From: Chloroflexota bacterium
GTDB lineage: Bacteria; Chloroflexota; Limnocylindria; Limnocylindrales; CSP1-4
DNA length: 21,586 bases
Reading direction: 5' to 3'
Assembly (NCBI GenBank): GCA_003157175.1
Contig: PMIQ01000039.1
Location: forward strand, 494-22,079
Shown one piece after another: positions 14,089 through 21,586 of the stretch. How positions within the stretch are numbered: position 1 is the stretch's first letter; each line of letters begins with the position of its first letter. The notes beneath the pieces were generated by a model that saw only the letters and a list, made by a program, of their open reading frames with translations, was not told where the DNA came from and did no database searches. Both the position numbers and the translations under genes were made by a program.

Positions 14089-15426
14089 ATGTCCGACCTC
14101 ATGCGTCCGGCGTCCGAGCCGACGGCCACGCCCGCGGCCTCGCCGGCGGCCGAGCCCGGCCCCCGCCCGTCGCTGTGGCGCCACGCGGACTACATGAGGA
14201 TCTGGCTGGCGGCTACCGTCAGTCTGATGGGGAGCCAGGTCAGCCAGCTGGCGATCCCATTCATCGCCACGGTGCTGCTGCCCTCCAGCCCCCTCGAAGT
14301 GGCCCTCCTCGGCGCGGTCGAGATGGCGCCGTTCCTCATCTTCGCGCTGCCGGCCGGCGCCTGGCTGGATCGGGTCCGGCGCCGGCCGGTGCTGATCGCC
14401 GGCGACATCGGCCGGGGCCTGGCGCTGCTCTCGATCCCGATCACCTATGCGGCAGGCGACCTGACCATCTGGCAGCTCTACGCCGTGGGCTTCGTCACGG
14501 GCTCCCTGACGGTCCTATTCGACGTGGCTGACCAGTCGTACCTGCCCGCTCTTCTCGAACGCGAGGATCTCGTCGAAGGCAATGCCAAGCTGTCCCTGTC
14601 GCAGTCGGGGGCCCAGATCGTCGGTCCCGGCTTCGGGGGCGGGCTGATCGCTCTGGTCGGCGCACCGTTCGCCGTCATCGTCGACGCGCTCAGCTTCTTC
14701 GCCTCAGGCGGGCTCATATCTCTCATCCGCAAGCCGGAGCCAAAGCCGGAGCGCCGGCTGGGCAGCGACGGCTCGCACACGAGCCTCCGGCAGGACATCG
14801 TCGAGGGCCTTCGGTACGTGCTGGGCAACCGATACCTGCGCATGATCGCCGGGTCCACGGCGACCTCGAACTTCGGCACGAGCATGGCCTTCGCGATCTT
14901 CCCGATCCTCGCGTACCGCGAGCTCGGCCTGAGCATCGCGCTCGTCGGGACCGTTTTCGGGCTGGGCGCCTTCGGCGTCCTGCTGGGCGCCGTGGTCGCG
15001 GCTGGGCTTTCGAAGAAGATCGGCGTCGGGCCGGCTGTCGTCGCTTCGATGTTCATCACCGGACCGGCGACGATGCTCATCGCGCTGATGCCGGCGAACG
15101 CCCCCGTGGCCGCCGTCCTGCTGTTTTGCTCGGTGTTCCTGGAAGGCTTCGCCGCCGTGGTCTACAACGTCAACCAGGTGAGCTATCGCCAGGCGATCAC
15201 GCCTCTGGACATGCAGGGCCGCATGAACGCGACCATGAGATTCGTGGTCTGGGGGACGCTGCCGATCGGCTCGCTCGTGGGCGGCTTGCTGGCATCGTTT
15301 CTGCCCGTCCGGACAACGATCGGCGTCGGCGCCGCGGTAGCCTCCGCCGCGTTTCTGTGGGTCCTCTTTTCGCCCGTTCGGTCGCTGCGCGTGATACCGA
15401 GCGATGGAGTTTCGCCGGCCGAGTGA
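14089..15426 (+). CDS. MFS transporter, MFS_3 (EntS-like) family
   Basis: A 445-residue, 12-helix major facilitator. After a Pro/Ala-rich cytoplasmic tail, LWRHADYMRIWLAATVSLMGSQVSQLAIPFIATVLL is the family's first-helix pattern. LDRVRRRPVLI (loop 2-3) is the MFS basic signature, and SYLPALLEREDLVEGNAKLSLS after helix 4 is typical of the PF05977 (enterobactin exporter-like) branch. Such proteins generally export small molecules by proton antiport; the substrate is not predictable and no biosynthetic genes adjoin. The open frame extends upstream, but that part is low-complexity. The choice between ATG 14080 and ATG 14089 rests on a TACCAT hexamer placed to give a leaderless message from 14089. 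It is divergent from glutamate decarboxylase across about 220 bases in which I see no other gene. Confidence 0.9.
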   Translation: MSDLMRPASEPTATPAASPAAEPGPRPSLWRHADYMRIWLAATVSLMGSQVSQLAIPFIATVLLPSSPLEVALLGAVEMAPFLIFALPAGAWLDRVRRRPVLIAGDIGRGLALLSIPITYAAGDLTIWQLYAVGFVTGSLTVLFDVADQSYLPALLEREDLVEGNAKLSLSQSGAQIVGPGFGGGLIALVGAPFAVIVDALSFFASGGLISLIRKPEPKPERRLGSDGSHTSLRQDIVEGLRYVLGNRYLRMIAGSTATSNFGTSMAFAIFPILAYRELGLSIALVGTVFGLGAFGVLLGAVVAAGLSKKIGVGPAVVASMFITGPATMLIALMPANAPVAAVLLFCSVFLEGFAAVVYNVNQVSYRQAITPLDMQGRMNATMRFVVWGTLPIGSLVGGLLASFLPVRTTIGVGAAVASAAFLWVLFSPVRSLRVIPSDGVSPAE

Positions 15427-15592
15427 CGGGCCGGCCGCAGATTGGAGGCGGCCGCGCTCCTGAAACACCAGACCGGCGCGGATTTCGGAGCGGGGGATGA
15501 GACAGCTTCGCCTGTTCAGACCCGGAAGTCGATGCGCCGCGTACTCAATATGAACCCTCACTCGAGGGGGAACAGAGTCCCGGAAGGCAGCC

Positions 15593-16162
15593 ATGCGTCC
15601 CACTATTCGATTGATCTCACTTGCGGGGGTTGCGACCGCCGCACTTCTCGTCGCCGCCGCCTGCTCGGCAGCCGCCACCCCGGTGGCCCCCGTCCTCGGT
15701 GCCACGGATACGCCCACTTTGGCTCCGGTGATGGCCACCCCGAATGCCACAACCCTCACCCTCGGCGTCACGAACGATCCCTCGCTGGGCGCCTACCTCA
15801 CCGGCCCCACCGGAATGACGCTCTACGTCTTCAAGAACGACACGCCGGACACGAGCACGTGCACCGGCACCTGTGCAACGACGTGGCCCGGTCTGACCGC
15901 CGCCGCCGGCACGATGATCACGCCGCCGACCGGCGCGACCGGCGCACTCAGCCTGATCACCCGGACCGACGGGACGATGCAGGTCGCTTACGACCACCAG
16001 CCGCTCTACTACTACTCGGGCGACTCCAGCGCCGGCGACACGACCGGCCAGGGCCTGTTGGGCAAGTGGTTCGTCGCTCCGCTGACCTCGACCGGGGCCT
16101 CGGCATCGCCGGCCGCCCCGTCCGCGCCCGCGGCTACCGCTACCACGAACACCGGGTACTGA
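15593..16162 (+). CDS. Lipoprotein with PF03640 (COG4315) secreted-repeat domain
   Basis: A 189-residue exported lipoprotein. The signal peptide ends in a lipobox-like VAAAC with C24 as the lipidation site, followed by a Thr/Pro/Ala linker. The body carries the two half-repeats of the family: LTGPTGMTLYVFKNDTPDTS with a CTGTCATTWP cysteine pair, then YDHQPLYYYSGDSSAGDTTGQG ending in GKWFVAPL. The family is widespread in Actinobacteria and Chloroflexota, and its biochemical role is not settled. The C-terminal 25 residues are low-complexity Ala/Pro/Thr. The ATG at 15593 has GGAAGG about 5 bases upstream. A clear terminator follows, so it is probably a single-gene transcript. The gap 15427-15592 contains a weak 7-bp stem (15432-15454) and nothing else I can name. 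Confidence 0.88.
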   Translation: MRPTIRLISLAGVATAALLVAAACSAAATPVAPVLGATDTPTLAPVMATPNATTLTLGVTNDPSLGAYLTGPTGMTLYVFKNDTPDTSTCTGTCATTWPGLTAAAGTMITPPTGATGALSLITRTDGTMQVAYDHQPLYYYSGDSSAGDTTGQGLLGKWFVAPLTSTGASASPAAPSAPAATATTNTGY

Positions 16163-16195
16163 TTCGCAGGCGGCTTGGCCGCCGGAACCACCTCA

Positions 16196-16231
16196 GACCC
16201 GTCGGCCGCGAGGCCGGCGGGTCTCCCTTTT
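16196..16231 (+). terminator. Rho-independent terminator after the lipoprotein gene
   Basis: The 12-base arms GACCCGTCGGCC (16196-16207) and GGCCGGCGGGTC (16212-16223) pair with a single G-U. The loop is GCGA, a GNRA tetraloop, and TCCCTTTT follows. It lies 33 bases after the lipoprotein stop and before the convergent SGNH hydrolase gene. Confidence 0.8.
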
Positions 16232-16263
16232 CAGGGATGCGCGCGGCGTGCCGCGACAGCGTC

Positions 16264-17067
16264 TCAGGGCAGCAGGACCTTCGCGAAAGCCTCGGCGATG
16301 GCGCGATACCCCCTGACGTTGGCGTGGGGGTCGGGGCCGAGCGGCGGCGGCGAACCGGCCCAGGTCCATTCGTGGATCCGGGCTACGTTGAGCGGGACCG
16401 AACCGAAGCCCTCCAGCATCGCCATCGTCTCGAAGTCGGAGGTGGCGAAGGCGCCTTCCACATCCGCGACATCGAGCCCCGCGGCGGCGTAGATGGCGGT
16501 CAGGCCGGCGTTGATGGGTAGCACGCCCTCGTAGACCGACATTCGGGCCAGATCCTGCCCATCGGGCCCATTCACCCAGTCCGCCAGGAACGGATCGTAG
16601 ATAGTCATGCCCACGATTGGGGTCTCGGGCCCGGCGGCTTCCCGGAGCGCATCCAGGATGCCGGGCAGGTTCCGCGCCACAGCCTCAAGGCCGAGGGGAA
16701 TGCCCGCCAGGTCCCGCGTCGGGAAGTCGTTGAAGCCGATGTCGAGCGTGACGAAGGCGACTTCGCCGCGATGGTTTCGCAGGAAGGCGGTGGCTTCGGC
16801 GAGCTGGTTGCCTTGCGGATAGGCAAAGAGACTGCCGTCGAGCATGGTCGTCGTCGACTCGCCAGGGTAACCAAGCTTGACCACGCGAAGACGGCAGAAT
16901 CGGTCGCGCGCGATGGCACAAAGCTGATCCGCATACCCCTCGTCCGTCCGGAACTGGAAGTCCGCCGGACCGATCGGCTGGACGCCGGTCGACAGCGAGT
17001 CGCCGAGCGACAGGTAGTAGGGCCGTTCGTCTTGGCCCGTGTCCGAGGGCCCGCGTGGATTGCCCAA
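16264..17067 (-). CDS. SGNH/GDSL-type hydrolase
   Basis: A 267-residue esterase or lipase of the SGNH fold. The conserved blocks are visible: nucleophile S24 in SLGDSLSTG, the oxyanion region with GYPGEST, N113 in DIGFNDF, and the C-terminal D246/H248 pair in DPHANVRGY. The catalytic set is therefore complete. The substrate is unknown; relatives act on acyl esters of lipids, sugars or cell-wall polymers. The start is placed at TTG (17065-17067) because GGGAG precedes it by 8 bases and the SGNH core begins soon after. An ATG at 17175 in frame would add 36 basic residues that do not look like a signal peptide, and would nearly abut the divergent MFS start. With the chosen start there is no signal peptide, so a cytoplasmic enzyme is predicted. 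Confidence 0.87.
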   Translation of the reverse strand: MGNPRGPSDTGQDERPYYLSLGDSLSTGVQPIGPADFQFRTDEGYADQLCAIARDRFCRLRVVKLGYPGESTTTMLDGSLFAYPQGNQLAEATAFLRNHRGEVAFVTLDIGFNDFPTRDLAGIPLGLEAVARNLPGILDALREAAGPETPIVGMTIYDPFLADWVNGPDGQDLARMSVYEGVLPINAGLTAIYAAAGLDVADVEGAFATSDFETMAMLEGFGSVPLNVARIHEWTWAGSPPPLGPDPHANVRGYRAIAEAFAKVLLP

Positions 17068-17075
17068 AGCAGGAT

Positions 17076-17080
17076 CTCCC
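17076..17080 (-). promoter_or_regulatory. Shine-Dalgarno supporting the TTG start of the SGNH hydrolase
   Basis: GGGAG on the minus strand, 8 bases before TTG at 17065-17067. It argues against the longer ATG start at 17175. Confidence 0.5.
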
Positions 17081-17172
17081 ACTGTGTCGCGGCCGAGCCT
17101 AACATCCGGGCGTTGAGATGTGTGTCGGCTGCAAGACAGCGCTGCCCGGGAACGCGGACGTGTACGAGCGGC

Positions 17173-17180
17173 CATACTTT
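17173..17180 (+). promoter_or_regulatory. Possible -10 element of a leaderless transcript (sugar MFS gene)
   Basis: CATACTTT contains two candidate hexamers: CATACT ends 7 bases and TACTTT ends 5 bases before the ATG at 17186. There is no Shine-Dalgarno and no recognisable -35. Confidence 0.35.
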
Positions 17181-17185
17181 CAGTT

Positions 17186-18547
17186 ATGACGACCGCCTAC
17201 GGGCAGGACACTCTCGGCCGCCCCACACGGCCGCTGCCCGTGACTCACCTGGTGCGAATCTCGCTCTACTGGCTGGGCATCTCAACGGTCTGGAGCGGGA
17301 TCGTAGACATCGTGAACGGCCGCCTCCAGTTCGCCGGGCTCGTTCCCAAAGGCAGCGAAGGCATCGGAGCTTTCGAGATCTCCCTTCTCGGAATGGTGAT
17401 CGCGATCGTCGTCCAACCGACCGTCGGCACCATCAGCGACTACACGATCAGCCGCTGGGGGCGCCGCAAGCCATACATCTTCATCGGTTCCGCGCTGGAC
17501 GTGATCTTCCTGGCGGGCGTGGCCACCTCCAACTCGGTCCCGGCAATCGCGGCCTTCGTGGCCCTCCTGCAGTTCAGCTCCAACTTTTCCCAGGGCCCCT
17601 TCCAGGGCTACGTGCCGGACCTCGTGCCGGCGAAGCAGGTTGGACTCGCTTCGGGCCTGATCGGCCTGTTCCAGGCGCTGGGCAATATAACCGGATACGT
17701 CATCGCGGCGCTCGCCGTCACCTTGAGCTCCGTCGACCACAATGCCTTCCTCTACGGCACGCTGGCCCTCGGGGTCGTCGAGTTCACGTCGATGCTCGGT
17801 GTTGTGCTGCGGGTCCACGAGGGCGACCGGGTCAAGTCGCGCAACGGCCGTTCCTGGCTGTCGATCGCGGCCGAGGCCTGGGGCACAGACCTTCTGCGCG
17901 AGACCAGCTTCCTGTGGCTTGTTGGATCGCGGTTCTTCGTCCTGGCCGGGGCGGCCTTCTTTCCCGCCTTCAGCACCTTCTACCTCGCCCAGGTTTTCGG
18001 CATGGACGCCTCGAACACCGGCGAGACCAAGCTCATTCTGCTGGGCGTCGTGGCCAGCTGCCTGACGCTCGCCGTGCTGCCTGCCAGTCGGCTGTCGGAC
18101 CGTATCGGACGCAAGCCGGTGATATACGGATCCTGTCTTATCGGCGCCATCGGGCTGACCATCGGGGCGTTCGCGCCGATTCTGCCGGTGGCGATCCTGG
18201 GCGCCAGCCTGTTCGCGACCTCGGCCGGCTCATTCCTGGCGGTCGACTGGGCGCTGATGAGCGAGCTCGTGCCAAAAGCGTCCACGGGGCGATACATGGG
18301 CATTTCCAACGTGGCCACAGCCTCGGCGGGTACGTTCACCCTGGCCATCGGAGGAGCCGTGGTCATGGACAACGTCAACCGCTGGCTCGGCTACGGAACC
18401 GGGCCTCGGGCGGCTCTGCTGCTCGGTGTCGCGTGCTATGTGGTAGGGGCGCTGCTGCTTCTGCCGGTCCGGGAACCGACTCGTCCGGAGGCCGTCGAGG
18501 GCCTAGCGTCGACGATGGATCAGCCAACCACGCGGGTTGCGAGCTGA
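17186..18547 (+). CDS. MFS transporter, SLC45/sucrose-symporter-like
   Basis: A 453-residue, 12-helix transporter. After helix 2, QPTVGTISDYTISRWGRRKPYIFIG matches the SUT/SLC45 pattern (SD ... R-GRR-P-I). QGPFQGYVPDLVPAKQVGLASGLIGLFQALGNITGYV in helices 4-5 also resembles the sucrose-proton symporter and glycoside-pentoside-hexuronide branches. A second MFS signature, SDRIGRKPVIYG, follows helix 8. It probably imports a sugar with protons, and the downstream mannose-6-phosphate isomerase gene, 36 bases away, supports that; the substrate is not determined. The start ATG is at 17186; an upstream in-frame ATG at 17120 would overlap the divergent regulatory region and adds unconserved residues. 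The C-terminal 25 residues are hydrophilic and cytoplasmic. Confidence 0.9.
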   Translation: MTTAYGQDTLGRPTRPLPVTHLVRISLYWLGISTVWSGIVDIVNGRLQFAGLVPKGSEGIGAFEISLLGMVIAIVVQPTVGTISDYTISRWGRRKPYIFIGSALDVIFLAGVATSNSVPAIAAFVALLQFSSNFSQGPFQGYVPDLVPAKQVGLASGLIGLFQALGNITGYVIAALAVTLSSVDHNAFLYGTLALGVVEFTSMLGVVLRVHEGDRVKSRNGRSWLSIAAEAWGTDLLRETSFLWLVGSRFFVLAGAAFFPAFSTFYLAQVFGMDASNTGETKLILLGVVASCLTLAVLPASRLSDRIGRKPVIYGSCLIGAIGLTIGAFAPILPVAILGASLFATSAGSFLAVDWALMSELVPKASTGRYMGISNVATASAGTFTLAIGGAVVMDNVNRWLGYGTGPRAALLLGVACYVVGALLLLPVREPTRPEAVEGLASTMDQPTTRVAS

Positions 18548-18569
18548 CGCGTTCGGGCCGGCCACGCTG

Positions 18570-18575
18570 TAACCT
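18570..18575 (+). promoter_or_regulatory. Possible -10 element of a leaderless transcript (manA)
   Basis: TAACCT ends 8 bases before the GTG at 18584. No Shine-Dalgarno precedes this GTG. It could give manA its own promoter in addition to read-through from the transporter gene. Confidence 0.3.
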
Positions 18576-18583
18576 CTCCACTC

Positions 18584-19582
18584 GTGGATGGGCAAGACTG
18601 GTCCGGAGAGATCGCGGGGCCCAAGCAGGCGCTCGGCCAGCACCTGATTCCGCTCGAACCTCAATTCCGCGAGCGCGTCTGGGGCGGGCAGCGCCTGCGC
18701 GCCTCCAATCCTCCGATCGGTGAGGCCTGGATCGCCTACGAGGAAAGTGTCGTGGCGACGGGCCCGCTGGCCGGGCGCAAGCTGGCCGATCTGGCAGCGG
18801 AACACGGAGCCACGCTATTGGGCGCGTCGGTCTACGGCCGCTACGGCCGGCGCTTTCCGCTGCTGGCCAAGCTGCTCGACTGCGCCGACTGGTTGTCGGT
18901 TCAGGTGCATCCCAACGACGAGCAGGCCAGGCGCATGGTCGGTCCCGGCGAGTTCGGCAAGACCGAAGCCTGGTTCTTCCTGGAAGCCGCCGCCGATGCC
19001 CGAATCCTCCTCGGAGTCAGGCCCGGAACGAATCCTGTCGAGCTGGCAGCCGCGATCCGCGAAGGGCGGGTCGCCGAGGTCGCGGAGAAGGTCCCGGTGC
19101 GGAGCCATCAGGCGGTCCTCATTCCCGCCGGAACCCTGCACGCCCTGGGCCCCGGACTGTTCCTCTATGAGATCCAGCAAGAGAGCGACACGACGTATCG
19201 AGCCTACGACTGGGGCCGGCCGCAGTCGGCGGGGCGCAAGCTGCACATCGAGGAATCGGTGGAGGTGACCACGACCGACACGCCTCCCGAGCCGACGACT
19301 CCTGTCGTCGAGGGCGCCACGGGAACGGCCGACGCTGTCGATTGCCCCTACTTCGACCTGGACCTGGCCGGCGTCGGAGCCACTCCGCTGGCACTGGACA
19401 CGGGCGGTCGCAGCTTCCACATCGTGACCGCCATCGAAGGCGCGGCCGAGATCCAGACAGGAGCCGAGACGGTCCGGCTGGCCCAGTTCGAGACGGCCCT
19501 CGTGGCCGGTGCGACCGGCGCGTATAGGATCAGCGCGGTCGAAAGCTCGGCGACACTACTGAGGGCCTCCGTGCCGGTCTGA
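18584..19582 (+). CDS. manA: Mannose-6-phosphate isomerase, class I (type I PMI)
   Basis: Interconverts mannose 6-phosphate and fructose 6-phosphate in the cytoplasm using a zinc ion. The 332 residues suit the short bacterial form. The family opening LEPQFRERVWGGQRL is at about 24-38. Zinc ligands are Q107 and H109 (SVQVHPND), E128 (GKTEAW) and H186 (AGTLHALG). YEIQQESDTTYRAYDWGR (195-212) carries the catalytic Arg. A C-terminal cupin-like half (about 250-332) completes the fold. The start is GTG; no Shine-Dalgarno is visible. It lies 36 bases after the sugar transporter gene on the same strand, consistent with uptake followed by isomerisation, though mannose-derived sugars for glycans are an alternative use. 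Confidence 0.93.
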   Translation: MDGQDWSGEIAGPKQALGQHLIPLEPQFRERVWGGQRLRASNPPIGEAWIAYEESVVATGPLAGRKLADLAAEHGATLLGASVYGRYGRRFPLLAKLLDCADWLSVQVHPNDEQARRMVGPGEFGKTEAWFFLEAAADARILLGVRPGTNPVELAAAIREGRVAEVAEKVPVRSHQAVLIPAGTLHALGPGLFLYEIQQESDTTYRAYDWGRPQSAGRKLHIEESVEVTTTDTPPEPTTPVVEGATGTADAVDCPYFDLDLAGVGATPLALDTGGRSFHIVTAIEGAAEIQTGAETVRLAQFETALVAGATGAYRISAVESSATLLRASVPV

Positions 19583-19677
19583 CTGGCGGCCCGGCTCGAC
19601 CCGCGCCGGGCCCCGATCCGTCGCATCATGAACCGACTGACGAGCTGTTCTCGCCGCAACTACCTCTGGAGGCCACT

Positions 19678-20565
19678 ATGCAGGTCGGCCTGCTGATCCC
19701 GCAGGGCTGGAAGTACGAGTACAACGGCTGGGACCCGGCGCTGGCCTGGGCCCGCACTCTCGAGCTGGCGCGCCACGCCGAGGAGTTGGGGTTCGAATCG
19801 GAGTGGGTCTTCGACCACTTTCACACCGTCCCGGACCCGCTGGACGAAATCACCTTCGAGTCGTTCACCACGCTGACCGCGCTCGCCATGGTGACTTCGC
19901 GAGTCCGCCTGGGTCACATGGTGATCTGCACCGGTTTCCGCAATCCGGCCCTCGTCGCCAAGCTCGCCTCCACCCTCGACGTCGTCAGCAACGGCCGCTT
20001 CGAGGTCGGGATCGGTGGCGGCTGGAAGGAAGACGAGTGGCTGGCGTACGGTTACGGCTTCCCGCCGATCGGCGACCGGCTCGGGGCTCTCCGCGACGGG
20101 CTCGAGATCATCTCTCGCATGCTCGCCCCCGGCCACGCCACCTATGAGGGCCAATACGCCAGCGTCAAGGACGCGATCAACGTTCCGAAGGGCATCCACA
20201 AGCCACGCCCACCGATCATCGTCGGCGGCAACGGCCCCGATGTCACCATGCGGCTGGCCGTCCGTTTCGCCGACGAGCTGAACCTGGTCTTCATCGGGAC
20301 CGAGAAGGCGGCCGAGCTGATGAAGCTCGCCCGCCAGCGCTGCGAGGAGATCGAGCGCGACCCTGCCACCCTCCGCCTGTCGCTCTACTGCAGAGATGCG
20401 GACGCAACGACGCCGGGCCAGCGGCGGGTCGACTTCATCGGTCGCTGCATCAGACTCGGGCTCGATCGGCTTGTCGCGTTCCCGACCTGCCAGCAGCCCA
20501 CCCGCGAGATGCAGGCCGCCTACGCCGCGGACTGTCGGGCCGCGGGCGTCACGCTGGCGGGCTAA
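19678..20565 (+). CDS. LLM-class (luciferase-like) F420-dependent oxidoreductase
   Basis: A 295-residue TIM-barrel oxidoreductase of the bacterial luciferase superfamily, probably of the Rv1855c-like F420 group (inference from pattern). Visible features are the N-terminal strand MQVGLLIPQG, ARHAEELGFESEWVFDHFHTVP (about 38-58), VRLGHMVICTGFRNPALVAKLASTLDVVSNGRFEVGIGGGW (about 76-117), and the phosphate-binding PPIIVGGNGPDVTMRLAVRFADELN near 179-202. The substrate is unknown, and F420 versus FMN cannot be settled from sequence alone. The start ATG has TGGAGG 5 bases upstream. It is 95 bases after manA on the same strand, and its TAA overlaps the TAG of the convergent aldo/keto reductase gene. 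Confidence 0.9.
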   Translation: MQVGLLIPQGWKYEYNGWDPALAWARTLELARHAEELGFESEWVFDHFHTVPDPLDEITFESFTTLTALAMVTSRVRLGHMVICTGFRNPALVAKLASTLDVVSNGRFEVGIGGGWKEDEWLAYGYGFPPIGDRLGALRDGLEIISRMLAPGHATYEGQYASVKDAINVPKGIHKPRPPIIVGGNGPDVTMRLAVRFADELNLVFIGTEKAAELMKLARQRCEEIERDPATLRLSLYCRDADATTPGQRRVDFIGRCIRLGLDRLVAFPTCQQPTREMQAAYAADCRAAGVTLAG

Positions 20566-21569
20566 CGTCCGCCGGGCTGGACCGGTCCCGATCCCGCGCC
20601 CGTCCGCGCGACCGTGGCCGCGATCTCCGAGAGATCGGCGGCGGTGAGAGTCACGGCGCCACCACCCAGCCAGCCATCGACCTGCTCCGGGCTACGGGCC
20701 CCGACGATCGCGCCCGTGACTCCGGGCCAGGCCAGGACCCAGGCCACGGCAACCGCCGAGACCGTGGTTCGGTGGCGATGGGCGATGGGCCGCAGGGCGT
20801 CGCGCAGGGCCACGTTGCGTGACAGGGCCGGCTCGTTGAAGTTGGGCGCCTGTCGCCGCCAGTCATCCTCCGCCATGGCGGTCACGCGCGCGGGCGAGAA
20901 CGATTCGGTGAGAATCCCCGAGGCCATCGGGCTGTAGACGATCACGCCCGTTCCGTGATCGGCGGCCCACGGAATCAGGCCGGAGGCCGAATCCCGGGCA
21001 ATCATCGAGAACGGCGGCTGGAGCGAATCGACATGGCGGACTCGCTCGCAACGATCCAGCAGCTCGACGCCGAAGTTGCTCACGCCAATCGCCCGGACCT
21101 TGCCCTCGTCCACGAAGCGACTCATCTCGCCCCAGGACTCTTCGGCCGGCACGCCGCCTTCGTCGGGCCAGTGGATCTGGAACAAGTCGATGCGATCCAC
21201 ACCGAGGCGGCGCAAGGAGGCTTCGCAGTCGCGCCGCAGCGAGGCCGGCGCCGCGCTCCGCTTGGCCGGGGTTCGCGGGTTCTGCGGATCCCAGACCAGG
21301 GCGCATTTGGTGAAGACCAGGGGCCGGTCCGCGGCCGGAATGGCCTTCAGGGCCCGCCCGACGACCTCCTCGGAGTGTCCCAGGCCGTACACGCCCGCCG
21401 TGTCCACCCAGTTCACGCCGTTGCCCACGGCGTGCACGATCGCCCGGATCGAGTCGTCGTCGTCCTGCGGTCCCCAGCCGAAGGCCCAGCCTCCACCGCC
21501 GACCGCCCAGGCCCCAAAGCCGACCGTCGTGATCTCCATGCCGCTCGTACCAAGCTTGCGGACGTTCAT
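20562..21569 (-). CDS. Aldo/keto reductase
   Basis: A 335-residue NADPH-dependent TIM-barrel reductase. The catalytic tetrad is complete: D56 and Y61 (WVDTAGVYG), K88 (VFTKC) and H133 (QIHWPD). The opening RKLGTSGMEITTVGFGAWAVGGG and the cofactor-site region near the C-terminus (GAIVGARSPEQVD) are typical of the general-stress/YajO-like AKR branch that reduces aldehydes or ketones. The substrate is not predictable. ATG at 21567-21569 is preceded by AGGAG 5 bases upstream. It is convergent with the LLM oxidoreductase gene, with a four-base overlap of stop codons. Confidence 0.94.
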   Translation of the reverse strand: MNVRKLGTSGMEITTVGFGAWAVGGGGWAFGWGPQDDDDSIRAIVHAVGNGVNWVDTAGVYGLGHSEEVVGRALKAIPAADRPLVFTKCALVWDPQNPRTPAKRSAAPASLRRDCEASLRRLGVDRIDLFQIHWPDEGGVPAEESWGEMSRFVDEGKVRAIGVSNFGVELLDRCERVRHVDSLQPPFSMIARDSASGLIPWAADHGTGVIVYSPMASGILTESFSPARVTAMAEDDWRRQAPNFNEPALSRNVALRDALRPIAHRHRTTVSAVAVAWVLAWPGVTGAIVGARSPEQVDGWLGGGAVTLTAADLSEIAATVARTGAGSGPVQPGGR

Positions 21570-21586
21570 CTGGTCTCCTTCGGTGG

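Noticed and set aside
16771..18723. 650-codon plus-strand frame spanning the SGNH and MFS genes
   Set aside because: Crosses two well-supported genes on both strands and the translation is low-complexity Arg/Gly/Pro.
1..21586. CRISPR array, tRNA, rRNA, insertion sequences, phage genes
   Set aside because: No regularly spaced repeats, cloverleaf or rRNA motifs, transposase or phage-like genes were seen on either strand.

Overview
The window is GC-rich bacterial chromosome with dense, mostly housekeeping and metabolic genes. I see no rRNA, tRNA, CRISPR array, insertion sequence or prophage gene. The best guess for the host is Chloroflexota (Limnocylindria-like), or failing that another high-GC Gram-positive-like lineage. 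The reasons are the base composition, the start of RpoD (region 1.2 followed by a segment containing SLHEWTH, which I associate with Chloroflexota sigma factors), an F420-type luciferase-like oxidoreductase, frequent GTG/TTG starts, and a C39-like peptidase domain of a style I associate with that group. This placement is inference, not proven from the window.

Left part (1-6712, all minus strand): the 5' part of rpoD (cut by the window edge) follows dnaG with an ATGA overlap, a primase/sigma-factor operon. Upstream of dnaG lies a 411-base gap. It holds a near-consensus promoter pointing at dnaG, with a CsoR-type operator-like palindrome in its spacer and a second, related 23-bp palindrome. Then come a DUF2461 protein and a soluble four-PAS hybrid histidine kinase with a C-terminal receiver domain.

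Middle part (about 7054-12407, plus strand): a MurJ/MviN-like flippase is fused in one frame to an extra membrane helix, a Pro/Thr/Ala-rich linker and a C39-like cysteine peptidase domain; this is the most unusual gene here. A terminator-like hairpin separates it from two translationally coupled membrane proteins of unknown function with the same three-helix layout. A saccharopine/lysine dehydrogenase-like oxidoreductase follows.

Right part (12476-21586): a glutamate decarboxylase (minus) diverges from an MFS_3-type exporter (plus). Next is a lipoprotein with the PF03640-type repeat, followed by a clear intrinsic terminator. An SGNH hydrolase (minus) diverges from an SLC45/sucrose-symporter-like MFS transporter (plus), which is followed by class I mannose-6-phosphate isomerase and an LLM-class oxidoreductase. 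An aldo/keto reductase (minus) converges on the last, with overlapping stop codons. The MFS-manA pair looks like a small sugar uptake and isomerisation unit. Three plus-strand genes here lack a Shine-Dalgarno but have a TANNNT or similar hexamer 5-8 bases before the start codon, suggesting leaderless transcripts.
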